In this document: positions 35,773 to 43,648 of the stretch, one piece after another
Numbering within the stretch: position 1 is the first letter of the stretch
Layout of the letters: every line of letters starts with the position of its first letter
NCBI RefSeq assembly: GCF_005796205.1
Contig: NZ_VAHN01000009.1
Coordinates: 123,022 to 187,021 of the forward strand
From: Pseudarthrobacter sp. NamE2
GTDB taxonomy: Bacteria; Actinomycetota; Actinomycetes; Actinomycetales; Micrococcaceae
Reading direction: 5' to 3'
DNA length: 64,000 nt
The notes under the pieces: model-generated
Seen by the model: the letters and a program-made list of their open reading frames with translations, nothing else
The model's database searches: none
What the model was told of the DNA's origin: nothing
Position numbers and translations under genes: made by a program

Positions 35773-37581
35773 ATGGCACGAATTGAGGATTACGCGGTGG
35801 TGGGGGACCTGCAAACCGGTGCCCTGGTCAGCAACGAGGGCTCCATCGACTGGCTGTGCCTGCCCCGCTTCGATTCCCCGGCATGTTTCAGCGCACTGCT
35901 GGACACGCCCGACGCCGGCCGCTGGCTTTTGGCGCCGCACGGCGCCGGGCCGTGCACCCGGCGGAGGTACCGGGACGGCACCCTGATCCTGGAAACGGAG
36001 TGGGACACCCCCGACGGAACGGTGCGGGTCATCGACTTCATGCCGCCCCGTGATGCCGTGGCGGACATCGTGCGCATCGTCGAGGGCGTGAGCGGCACCG
36101 TGCGGATGCATGGCGAGCTGATCATGCGGTTCGATTACGGCCACATCGTCCCCTGGGTGCGCAGGGACAAGCACGGCCTGCACGCCATCGCCGGGCCGGA
36201 TGCCGCCTACTTCGCCACCAGCGCGCCCCTGCACGGCGAGAACATGCACACCGTCAGCGACTTCACGGTCAGCGCCGGAGAGCGCGTCCCCTTCGTCCTC
36301 ACCTGGGCACCCAGCCACCTGGGCCGGCCCCACACGGTGGACGCGGAACGGGTCCTGGATACCACGCATGCGTTCTGGCGCGGCTGGTCCTCGCAGTGCA
36401 CGGTCAAGGGCGAATACCAGGAAGCGGTGGTCCGGTCCCTCGTCACGCTGAAGGCGCTTACCTACGCACCCACGGGCGGGATCGTTGCGGCGGTAACCAC
36501 GTCCCTGCCCGAACAACTGGGCGGGCCGCGCAACTGGGACTACCGGTACTGCTGGCTCCGCGACGCCACCATGACCCTGCAGGCCCTCCTTGCTGCCGGG
36601 TATACGGCCGAGGCTGCAGCGTGGCGGGACTGGCTGCTCCGGGCCGTGGCCGGGGACCCTGCCGACCTGCAGATCATGTACGGCATCCACGGCGAACGCC
36701 GGCTGCCGGAAATGGAACTGCCCTGGCTGAAGGGGTACGAGAATTCCTCGCCGGTGCGGATCGGCAACGGCGCCGCGGAACAGCTGCAGCTGGACGTGTG
36801 GGGCGAGGTGCTGGACTGCCTCGCGCTCACGCGGAACTCGCTGCTCAAGCATACCGACGAGGCATGGGACGTCCAGTGCGCGCTGATGGCCCACCTGGAA
36901 ACAATTTGGGACCAGCCGGACAACGGGCTGTGGGAAATGCGCGGGCCGCGCCGGCACTTCACGCATTCCAAGGTGATGGCCTGGGTTGCCGCGGACCGGA
37001 TGGTGAAAGGGGTTCGCGAATCCGGGTTGCCGGGTCCCGTTGAACGGTGGGAAATGCTGCGGGAGACCATCCGCCGGGACGTGATGGCCAACGGTTTCGA
37101 TGCCGAGCGCAACACCTTCGTGCAGTCCTACGGCAGGCCGGAGCTGGATGCCAGCCTCCTCCTGATTCCGCGCGTAGGGTTCCTGCCGCCGGACGATCCG
37201 CGGGTCATCGGAACCATCGAGGCTGTCCAGCGGGAGCTCACGGAGGACGGCTTTGTACTGCGGTACCGTCCGGCCGAGAGCGACGACGGGCTGCCGGGCG
37301 ATGAGGGCGTCTTCCTGGCCTGTTCCTTCTGGCTGGTGGAAGCCCTCCTGGGCGCGGGCCGGCACGCGGAATCCCGGGAACTCTTCGAACGCCTGCTGGA
37401 GCTGCGCAACGATGTCGGCCTGCTGAGCGAGGAATGGGCGGTCAAAGCCGGGCGCCAGCTGGGCAACACTCCCCAGGCTTTCAGCCATTTCGCGCTTGTG
37501 ACTAGCGCTTTGGAACTGCATCAGGATACGGTTCGGCGGAGCGATACCCCGATTCCGCCGGAAACGGCGGAGAGGCGCTGA
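35773..37581 (+). CDS. GH15 family glycosidase (glucoamylase/trehalase-like)
   Basis: A 602-residue cytoplasmic protein. The N-terminal beta-domain begins IEDYAVVGDLQTGALVSNEGSIDWLCLPRFDSP, typical of actinobacterial GH15 trehalases and glucoamylases. The (alpha/alpha)6 barrel carries RNWDYRYCWLRDAT, with catalytic Glu expected near YEN (LKGYENSSPVRIGNGA) and in LSEEW. It should release glucose from trehalose or alpha-glucans; trehalase activity has been shown for mycobacterial relatives. ATG 35773 follows AAGGAC. Confidence 0.88.
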   Translation: MARIEDYAVVGDLQTGALVSNEGSIDWLCLPRFDSPACFSALLDTPDAGRWLLAPHGAGPCTRRRYRDGTLILETEWDTPDGTVRVIDFMPPRDAVADIVRIVEGVSGTVRMHGELIMRFDYGHIVPWVRRDKHGLHAIAGPDAAYFATSAPLHGENMHTVSDFTVSAGERVPFVLTWAPSHLGRPHTVDAERVLDTTHAFWRGWSSQCTVKGEYQEAVVRSLVTLKALTYAPTGGIVAAVTTSLPEQLGGPRNWDYRYCWLRDATMTLQALLAAGYTAEAAAWRDWLLRAVAGDPADLQIMYGIHGERRLPEMELPWLKGYENSSPVRIGNGAAEQLQLDVWGEVLDCLALTRNSLLKHTDEAWDVQCALMAHLETIWDQPDNGLWEMRGPRRHFTHSKVMAWVAADRMVKGVRESGLPGPVERWEMLRETIRRDVMANGFDAERNTFVQSYGRPELDASLLLIPRVGFLPPDDPRVIGTIEAVQRELTEDGFVLRYRPAESDDGLPGDEGVFLACSFWLVEALLGAGRHAESRELFERLLELRNDVGLLSEEWAVKAGRQLGNTPQAFSHFALVTSALELHQDTVRRSDTPIPPETAERR

Positions 37582-37623
37582 GGCGGCGCCGGAAAGGGCG
37601 GAGCTTCTCCTTCGCAACATAGA

Positions 37624-37635
37624 TAAGTATACTTA
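37624..37635. promoter_or_regulatory. Palindrome TAAGTATACTTA upstream of the DUF1508 gene
   Basis: A perfect 12-base dyad in the context ATAAGTATACTTACT, the second copy of the element at 12113-12124 with two symmetric base changes. It is 59 bases upstream of the start codon, at promoter distance. Confidence 0.5.
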
Positions 37636-37693
37636 CTAACACTTCACGGAGTGCTTCAGGCACAACGCCGTGACTGATGGAGGAGTGATGTGA

Positions 37694-37984
37694 ATGGCCG
37701 GGTATTTCGAACTCGTGGACGCGCCTGACGGCGGCTATAGGGTCAGGATGATGGACGGTGCCGGGAACCTGATGGCCATCTCGGTGACCTTTCCCACCAA
37801 AAGGGCGGCAGCGGCCGGCGTCGCGATGGCGCGTGAAATTGCCGGCACCGGACTTATCCGGGATAAGAGCCGCGACGGTGCCGGAACGGTGATCCGGGAC
37901 CGCGTGCGGCCGGTCAGCACTCCCAAGGAGGAGGCGGCCAGGCGCAGGAGGACCCCGGAGGCCAAACGGGCTGCGGTCGGCTGA
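37694..37984 (+). CDS. DUF1508 (YegP-like) domain protein
   Basis: 96 residues: one DUF1508 repeat at about residues 1-55 (YFELVDAPDGGYRVRMMDGAGNLMAIS, then FPTKRAAAAGV), followed by a strongly basic tail (KEEAARRRRTPEAKR). Single-repeat YegP-like proteins are of unknown function. AGGAG precedes the ATG by 9 bases. The TGA stop overlaps the ATG of the HAD gene by one base, so the two are probably co-translated. Confidence 0.78.
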   Translation: MAGYFELVDAPDGGYRVRMMDGAGNLMAISVTFPTKRAAAAGVAMAREIAGTGLIRDKSRDGAGTVIRDRVRPVSTPKEEAARRRRTPEAKRAAVG

Positions 37985-38688
37985 TGGGCCCGTCCCGTAC
38001 TTCACCCCCCGGCGGCGGACGCCGGGGGGTTCTGTTTGACGTCGATGGAACACTCATCGACTCGTCCTACATCCACACCATTTCCTGGTGGGGCGCCTTC
38101 CGCCAGTACGGCTACGACATCCCCATGGCGTCCATCCACCACTTCGTGGGGATGGGCGGCGACCGGCTGGTGGATAACCTCCTGCCCGCCGACCGGGACC
38201 GCGATGCGGACCACGAGGTCATGTCCAGCCACGGCGCCCTCTACGCATCCCACTGGCCGTCACTGCGTGCCTTGGACGGGGCGCGGGAACTGCTGGCAGC
38301 ATGCCACGACCGGGGGCTGGCCGTTGCGCTCGCATCCTCCGCCCGAAAGAAGGACTTGCAGGTCATGAAATCCATCCTTGATGCTGACGGCGTGATCGAC
38401 GGCGCCACCAGCGCCAACGATGCCAAGGAAAGCAAGCCCTCGCCGGACATCCTGGTGGCGGCCCTGCGGGCCGTTGACCTGGAAGCGGAGAACGCCGTCT
38501 TTGTTGGCGATGCCGTCTGGGACATGAAAGCCGCCGCCGCGCTCGGCATCCCCTCCGTGGGGGTCACCTGCGGGGGCATCAGCGCAGCGGAACTGCGGGA
38601 TGCCGGTGCCGTTGAGGTCTACGAGGGCCCGCGCGACCTCCTGCGGAACCTGGAATCAAGCGCGATCGGCAAGCTGCTCCTGGCTTAG
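37984..38688 (+). CDS. HAD family sugar-phosphate phosphatase-like hydrolase
   Basis: 234 residues with all HAD motifs: FDVDGTLIDSS (motif I), ALASSARK (II), KPSPDI (III Lys) and FVGDAVWDM (IV). The cap domain is the small helical type of beta-phosphoglucomutase/phosphoglycolate phosphatase. Substrate unknown. Translation is coupled to the DUF1508 gene. The stop overlaps the convergent hypothetical gene by 4 bases (TTAG). Confidence 0.87.
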   Translation: MGPSRTSPPGGGRRGVLFDVDGTLIDSSYIHTISWWGAFRQYGYDIPMASIHHFVGMGGDRLVDNLLPADRDRDADHEVMSSHGALYASHWPSLRALDGARELLAACHDRGLAVALASSARKKDLQVMKSILDADGVIDGATSANDAKESKPSPDILVAALRAVDLEAENAVFVGDAVWDMKAAAALGIPSVGVTCGGISAAELRDAGAVEVYEGPRDLLRNLESSAIGKLLLA

Positions 38689-38933
38689 ACGGTCTGGCCG
38701 CCCGTGACGGTGTCCTCGTCGCCGGCGTCGGCAGGCTTTGCCCAGGACACCGCGACGCGCACCGAACCGTCGTCATTCCGCTCGATGTCCGTAACGATAT
38801 CGGACACGCTGGCACCCATCTCCACAATTCTGTGGCGGTAGCTGTTGACGAGTTCCTCGAGGCTGGCTTCCGTCCACTCGCCGGGCCGCATGCGGGTGGA
38901 GATCTCGACCGGTTCCGGCTGGTACAACGACAT
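38685..38933 (-). CDS. Small conserved hypothetical protein
   Basis: 82 residues; starts MSLYQPEPVEISTRM, with a central helix (WTEASLEELVNSYRHRIVEMG) and a strand-like DGSVRVAVSW. No membrane segment. The sheet-helix pattern is dodecin-like in size, but I cannot assign it. AGAGGA precedes ATG 38933; the frame is open upstream to 39200 but that part is non-coding in character. Confidence 0.6.
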   Translation of the reverse strand: MSLYQPEPVEISTRMRPGEWTEASLEELVNSYRHRIVEMGASVSDIVTDIERNDDGSVRVAVSWAKPADAGDEDTVTGGQTV

Positions 38934-39102
38934 GGGGTTCCTCTTTCCACTCGGCATCAGGGGCATGTTGGCCCTTCCTACGCTAGAAGGCCCCGGCCGG
39001 GACGACAAGTATTTGATCAGCCTGCTTACTTTTTTCCGCCGGAGCCTATAGCGTCGAAGGGCGGGCGTTATGCCCCAACGGAGCACCAGAGAAAGGGAGA
39101 CT

Positions 39103-40284
39103 GTGAAAGCACTGACCTGGCAAGGAAAACGCTCGGTAAGCGTGGAGGAAGTGCCGGACCCCGTGATCCAGGAGCCCACCGATGCCATCGTGCGCATCAC
39201 CTCGACGGCGATCTGCGGCTCGGACCTGCACCTGTACGAGGTCCTTGGCCCCTACATGCACAAGGGCGACGTCATCGGCCACGAGCCGATGGGCATTGTG
39301 GAGGAAGTGGGCAGCGCCGTCACCAACCTTCGACCGGGCGACCGGGTGGTGATTCCCTTCAACATCTCCTGCGGGCACTGCTACATGTGCGGACAGGGAC
39401 TGCAGTCCCAGTGTGAAACCACCCAGGTAAAGGAGAAAGGATCCGGGGCAGCCCTCTTTGGCTATTCCGAGCTCTACGGGTCCGTCCCCGGTGGCCAGGC
39501 CGAGTACCTGCGCGTGCCGCATGCCGACTACGGGCCGGTCAAGGTGGGAAACGAACTGCCCGATGAGCGTTACCTGTTCCTTTCAGACATCCTTCCCACC
39601 GCGTGGCAGGCGGTGGAGTACGCCAACGTGCAGCCCGGCGGCACCCTCGCTGTGTTCGGCCTGGGTCCGGTGGGCCAGTTCGCCAGCCGGATCGGCGTGC
39701 ACCACGGCTTCCGTGTTGTAGGCGTGGATCCGGTACCGGAACGCCGGGAGATGGCGGCGCGGCACGGGGTGGAAACGTTCGACTACTCCAAAACCATCGC
39801 GGACGAACTGCGGGAGATGACCTCGGGAAGGGGCCCGGACGCGGTGGTGGACGCCGTCGGGATGGAAGCCCACGGTTCACCCGTGGCCGGCTTTGCCCAC
39901 CAGGCCCTGGGGCTGCTGCCGGACAAGCTGGCGCAGAAGGCCATGGAAACCGGCGGCGTGGACCGGCTTGCGGCACTGCATACCTCCATCGACGCCGTCC
40001 GGCGCGGCGGGACCCTTTCGCTCAGCGGCGTCTACGGCGGCCAGGCCAGCCCCATGCCGATGCTCACCATGTTCGACAAGCAGCTGCAGGTGCGGATGGG
40101 CCAGTGCAACGTGCGCAGCTGGACCGACGACCTGCTGCCCCTGGTGGAAGACGACGCCGATCCGCTGGGTGTGATGGACCTGGTCACCCACCGTTCGGGC
40201 CTGGAAGGCGCACCGGCGCTGTATGAGAAGTTCCAGAAGAAGGAGGACGGCTGCATCAAGGTGGTCCTGAACCCGGGCGCCTGA
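39103..40284 (+). CDS. Zinc-dependent alcohol dehydrogenase family protein
   Basis: 393 residues. Catalytic zinc ligands lie in ICGSDLHLYE (Cys) and IGHEPMG (His/Glu); the structural zinc loop is SCGHCYMCGQGLQSQC. The Rossmann dinucleotide site is FGLGPVGQFAS followed by GVDPVPERREMA. The long form without a defined substrate resembles glutathione-independent formaldehyde or threonine dehydrogenase-like proteins. GTG 39103 follows AAAGGGAG. It is a single-gene unit. Confidence 0.88.
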   Translation: MKALTWQGKRSVSVEEVPDPVIQEPTDAIVRITSTAICGSDLHLYEVLGPYMHKGDVIGHEPMGIVEEVGSAVTNLRPGDRVVIPFNISCGHCYMCGQGLQSQCETTQVKEKGSGAALFGYSELYGSVPGGQAEYLRVPHADYGPVKVGNELPDERYLFLSDILPTAWQAVEYANVQPGGTLAVFGLGPVGQFASRIGVHHGFRVVGVDPVPERREMAARHGVETFDYSKTIADELREMTSGRGPDAVVDAVGMEAHGSPVAGFAHQALGLLPDKLAQKAMETGGVDRLAALHTSIDAVRRGGTLSLSGVYGGQASPMPMLTMFDKQLQVRMGQCNVRSWTDDLLPLVEDDADPLGVMDLVTHRSGLEGAPALYEKFQKKEDGCIKVVLNPGA

Positions 40285-40296
40285 GAAGGGGCTCTT

Positions 40297-41448
40297 TCAA
40301 CACAGGCTGTTGAGGGCCTCCTGCGCCACATCCTGCATCTCGAAAATCAACGGATTCAGGTCCAGGGTAGGCGGCGCGGGAGGGTAAGCCACCGCCATGG
40401 CCAGCTGCCTGCTGCCGTCCTCGCTGGTCATGGCGATCGTGCCGTAGCCGTCCACATCACCGGGAAGTCCATAGTAGAAGCGGTTGTTGCAGGTGTTGTT
40501 CCAGCGCCGCAGGGCAAAACCGTAGTACTGCGAGTAGCCGCCCTTCATGGCCGTCACGGTATCCGGGGCAAGCAGCCGGCCCTGCAGCAGGGCAGCGTAG
40601 AACCTGTTCACTTCCTCCACCGTGGACAGGGCACCCGCTGCGGGCAGTTCGGTGAGCCAGGCGGGCCCTGTCACGTCCACCCGCTGTCCTTCCAGGGTGA
40701 CGTACCCGTGGACCGTCGTGTCCGGCGGCATCCCGCCCAGGCGGGTGTTTCCCAGGTCCAGGGGAGCGGCGGTGTCCGCGGCCAGGACCTCGCCGATCTC
40801 CTGGCCGCGGAGCCGCTCGACGATCAGGGCCAGGGCGGTGTAGTTCGAGCGCGAATAGTCGAAGATCCGCGCCAGCCGGCCGTCCCAGGGCAGCGTGGCC
40901 GCCAGCGCCAGCTGTTGTTCAAGGCTGAGCGGCCGGTTCATGGTTTCCTCCCACGGCCCGGATGCCAGCAGGGGGATGGAGAAGTCGGGGATCCCGGATT
41001 CGTGGGTCAGCAGCTGGCGGACACTGACGGGAACGGGCGGCCGCAGGACGGTCCCGAACTCGGGCAGGTAGCTGCTGACCTGGCCGTCGAGGTCCAGCCT
41101 GCCCTCCTCCACCAGCTTCATCACGGAGACGGCGACGAAGGATTCAGAGATGCCGCCAACCCGGACGGGGTCGGACACCTGGGCGGAGCCGCCCGTTTCC
41201 ATGTTCCGCACACCAGCCGCATGGTTCCACGTTTCCCCGTTGTCCGTCACGGAGATCAGCACCGCAGGGGCGCCTTCGTCCAGCATTCGGGCGGTGAACG
41301 CCTCGAGGATGGCGACGGCGGAGGGCTCATCCCCGTCCGGCGGCTGCGGGGGCGGCTCCGGGTCCCCGGTACAGGCGGCGGCCGTGAGCAGGACGGCGCA
41401 CAGGGCAGCCGCGGTCCGTCTCCACCCGCCGCCCCGGCGCCTGCCCAT
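40297..41448 (-). CDS. Lipoprotein with serine beta-lactamase fold, catalytic residues lost
   Basis: 383 residues; lipobox LTAAAC after an Arg-rich start, so it is membrane-anchored outside. The fold is class C beta-lactamase/D,D-peptidase-like: VRVGGISESF aligns with R-x-G-S-x-x-K-S-F, LTHESGIPDFS matches the downstream helix, and YSRSNYTALALIVERLRG the second motif. But the SxxK Ser and Lys are replaced by Gly and Glu, the YxN Asn by Arg, and the third-motif His region reads YGLPGDVDG. It is therefore probably a non-catalytic binding protein. Confidence 0.82.
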   Translation of the reverse strand: MGRRRGGGWRRTAAALCAVLLTAAACTGDPEPPPQPPDGDEPSAVAILEAFTARMLDEGAPAVLISVTDNGETWNHAAGVRNMETGGSAQVSDPVRVGGISESFVAVSVMKLVEEGRLDLDGQVSSYLPEFGTVLRPPVPVSVRQLLTHESGIPDFSIPLLASGPWEETMNRPLSLEQQLALAATLPWDGRLARIFDYSRSNYTALALIVERLRGQEIGEVLAADTAAPLDLGNTRLGGMPPDTTVHGYVTLEGQRVDVTGPAWLTELPAAGALSTVEEVNRFYAALLQGRLLAPDTVTAMKGGYSQYYGFALRRWNNTCNNRFYYGLPGDVDGYGTIAMTSEDGSRQLAMAVAYPPAPPTLDLNPLIFEMQDVAQEALNSLC

Positions 41449-41462
41449 ACAACCGATTCTCC

Positions 41463-41528
41463 CCCAACTGACTCGCAGTTAACGTCGCGAAAACGGGTTT
41501 TTACGACGTTAACTGCGAGTCAGTTGGG
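41463..41528. repeat. 25-bp perfect inverted repeat
   Basis: Arms 41463-41487 and 41504-41528 are perfectly complementary over 25 bases, starting CCCAACTGACTCGCAGTT, around a 16-base centre that itself contains AAAAC/GTTTT. It lies 13 bases after the ureidoglycine aminohydrolase stop and 15 bases before the beta-lactamase-like start. It could be a strong terminator or a dispersed palindromic element of this genus. Confidence 0.75.
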
Positions 41529-41541
41529 TGGGGTGGTCGGG

Positions 41542-42354
41542 TCAGGTGAGGCGCACCTGGCGGTTCATGTCCTTGTACAGCAGGTACCGGAACTCGCCGG
41601 GGCCGCCGGCGTAGCAGGCCTGCGGGCAGAAGGCGCGCAGCCACATGAAGTCGCCGGCCTCCACCTCAACCCAGTCGTTGTTGAGCAGGTACATCGCCTT
41701 GCCCTCCAGGACGTACAGGCCGTGCTCCATCACGTGGGTTTCCGGGAACGGGATGACGCCGCCGGGCTGGAACGTCACGATGTTGACCTGCATGTCGTGG
41801 GCCAGGTCGCTGGAGTCCGTGAATCGGGTGGTCTTCCAGACGTCGTTGGTGTCCGGCATGGACGTTGGCTCCACGTCCTTTTCGTTGGTGACGAAGGACT
41901 TGGCTTCGTACCCCTCGAGCCGTTCGTAGGCCTTGCGGATCCAGTGGAAGGAGACGATGTCATCGGAAACGTTCTCCAGGCCCCACTGTGCCCCGGCGGC
42001 CAGGTAGGCGTATCCGCCCTCCTCAAGCGTGTGCAGTTCGCCGTCCAGCGTCAGGTTGACGGTGCCCTTGGTGACGAAAACGACGCCTTCCACGCCCTCC
42101 TCGAATTCGGCGCGGGGTGCCCCGCCGCCCGGGCCGATCTCCACGATCAGCTGCGAGAAGGTGGTGGCAAAGCCCGAGATGGGGCGGGCGATGATCCACG
42201 AGCGGGTGTTGGCGAAGCCCGGCAGGTTGGAGGTGACGATGTCCGTCAGCACGCCCTTGGGGATGACCGTGTACGCCTCGGTGACGATGGCGCGCTCGGT
42301 GGTGAGGTGGGTCTGCGGCGGCAATCCGCCGGTGGGGGTGTAGTACTTGCCCAT
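41542..42354 (-). CDS. allE: (S)-Ureidoglycine aminohydrolase
   Basis: A 270-residue bicupin matching AllE/YlbA. It starts GKYYTPTGGLPPQT; metal-site residues lie in the second cupin (PETHVMEHGLYVLEGKAMYLL, then ACYAGGPGEFRYLLYKD). It releases ammonia from (S)-ureidoglycine to give ureidoglycolate in the allantoin pathway. It is the last of a four-gene operon with DUF6986, malate synthase and malic enzyme, which consume glyoxylate from the same pathway. Allantoinase and allantoate amidohydrolase are not in the window. Confidence 0.88.
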   Translation of the reverse strand: MGKYYTPTGGLPPQTHLTTERAIVTEAYTVIPKGVLTDIVTSNLPGFANTRSWIIARPISGFATTFSQLIVEIGPGGGAPRAEFEEGVEGVVFVTKGTVNLTLDGELHTLEEGGYAYLAAGAQWGLENVSDDIVSFHWIRKAYERLEGYEAKSFVTNEKDVEPTSMPDTNDVWKTTRFTDSSDLAHDMQVNIVTFQPGGVIPFPETHVMEHGLYVLEGKAMYLLNNDWVEVEAGDFMWLRAFCPQACYAGGPGEFRYLLYKDMNRQVRLT

Positions 42355-42367
42355 CGAAGGTCCTTAC

Positions 42368-43645
42368 TTAGGAGTTGGAAGTGGTGGCGAGCCGCGGGTG
42401 CGCCAGCGCGGTGAGCTGCGGAATTCCGACGCCGGCAAGCGCCTGGACTTCCTCGGCCCCCACAGCGCCGCACTGGACCCCCCGGAGGACGAACGCGGCC
42501 AGGGCCCGGGCGGTGGCGGGCTCGTCCATGACGCCGCCTTCGGTCCGCTCCACGTAGTTGCGCAGGCGCGCGGCGGCCGCCGGCAGGCCCTCCCGGTAGA
42601 AGGCGTAGGTGGCGGCGAAGCGGCTGGCGAGCTGGGCGGGGTGCAGGTCCCAGCCCTGGTAGTAGCCGCGCTCCAGCGACCGCCGGACCAGTCGGCCGTG
42701 CAGCCGCCAGGCGTTCTCCACGTTGTCGCCTACCGGAATGATGTTGGTGGACCCGTCCGAAAGCCGGATTCCAGTCCCCGCCACGGCCAGCTGCATGACT
42801 TCCCTGGCGAAGTCGGCCACCGGGTGCTCCATGGACTGGTATTCGGCCGAGATCTGCAGCGACGCGGAGTAGTCGTACGTGCCGTAGTGCAGTCCGCTGA
42901 TCCGTCCGGGAACAGCATGCGGCAGCTGTGCCACCGGCGAGGTGCCGTCCGGGCCCAGGATCAGCTGCGGAGTTTCCACCTGGACCTCGAAGCGGAGCCG
43001 CCCGGCGGGCAGCGAGTGGACTTCCTCCAGCCGGGACACGGCATAGTCCATGGCCTGGACCTGCGCCACCGTTGTGACTTTCGGCAGCGTCAGGACCAGC
43101 CCGTCCGGCAGCTCACCGGCAGCGGTGAGGCCCGAGACGAACAGGTCCAGGGTCCGCAGGCCGCGGGCCCGGGTGGCCGCCTCAAAGCACTTGAACCGGA
43201 TCCCGATGAACGGGGGCGCGGACCCGGCCGCGACTGCCCTGGCCACCGCGGAAGCAGCGGCAACCGCGGCGGCGTCCTCGGCGTCGTCGCCCCTGTCCCC
43301 GAACCCGTCCTCGAAGTCGAGGCGCAGGTCCTCGATCGGTTCGCCGGCGAGCTTCGCCGCGACGCGCGAGGCGACCGCTTCGGCGAGGCCGGCGTCCTGG
43401 CCCAGAAGCGAGCCAAGCCGTTCAAACCCGCCGTGGGCCTCCGCCGTCGCCGCCGCTTCGGCGCCCCAATCGGCAGCGAACGACGGCGTAAAGCGGTCCG
43501 CCGGCACGTACACCGTGTGCACGGGCTGGCGGGATCCGTCGTCGCCCGGGTAGTTCTGCTCCAGCAGCCGGTCCGTGGCAGCAAGCTGCCCGTCGATGTG
43601 GGCGAGGTCCCCCGCGGAAAGCGAGGGCTTGGGTGTTGCGGACAT
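42368..43645 (-). CDS. DUF6986 family HpcH/CitE-like lyase
   Basis: A 425-residue protein with a CitE/malate-synthase-like TIM barrel: RLDFEDGFGDRGDD (acidic metal ligands), FIGIRFKCFE, LVLTLPKVTT, RFEVQVETPQLI (Glu ligand) and HYGTYDYSASLQI. The metal and substrate residues look intact. It is 3 bases downstream of malate synthase and upstream of allE, so it probably acts on a glyoxylate- or malate-type compound of purine breakdown; the reaction is unknown. Confidence 0.8.
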   Translation of the reverse strand: MSATPKPSLSAGDLAHIDGQLAATDRLLEQNYPGDDGSRQPVHTVYVPADRFTPSFAADWGAEAAATAEAHGGFERLGSLLGQDAGLAEAVASRVAAKLAGEPIEDLRLDFEDGFGDRGDDAEDAAAVAAASAVARAVAAGSAPPFIGIRFKCFEAATRARGLRTLDLFVSGLTAAGELPDGLVLTLPKVTTVAQVQAMDYAVSRLEEVHSLPAGRLRFEVQVETPQLILGPDGTSPVAQLPHAVPGRISGLHYGTYDYSASLQISAEYQSMEHPVADFAREVMQLAVAGTGIRLSDGSTNIIPVGDNVENAWRLHGRLVRRSLERGYYQGWDLHPAQLASRFAATYAFYREGLPAAAARLRNYVERTEGGVMDEPATARALAAFVLRGVQCGAVGAEEVQALAGVGIPQLTALAHPRLATTSNS

Positions 43646-43648
43646 GCC

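Noticed and set aside
35722..37620. 632-residue minus-strand frame over the GH15 gene
   Set aside because: Antisense shadow of a strongly conserved glycosidase; no ribosome binding site or motif.
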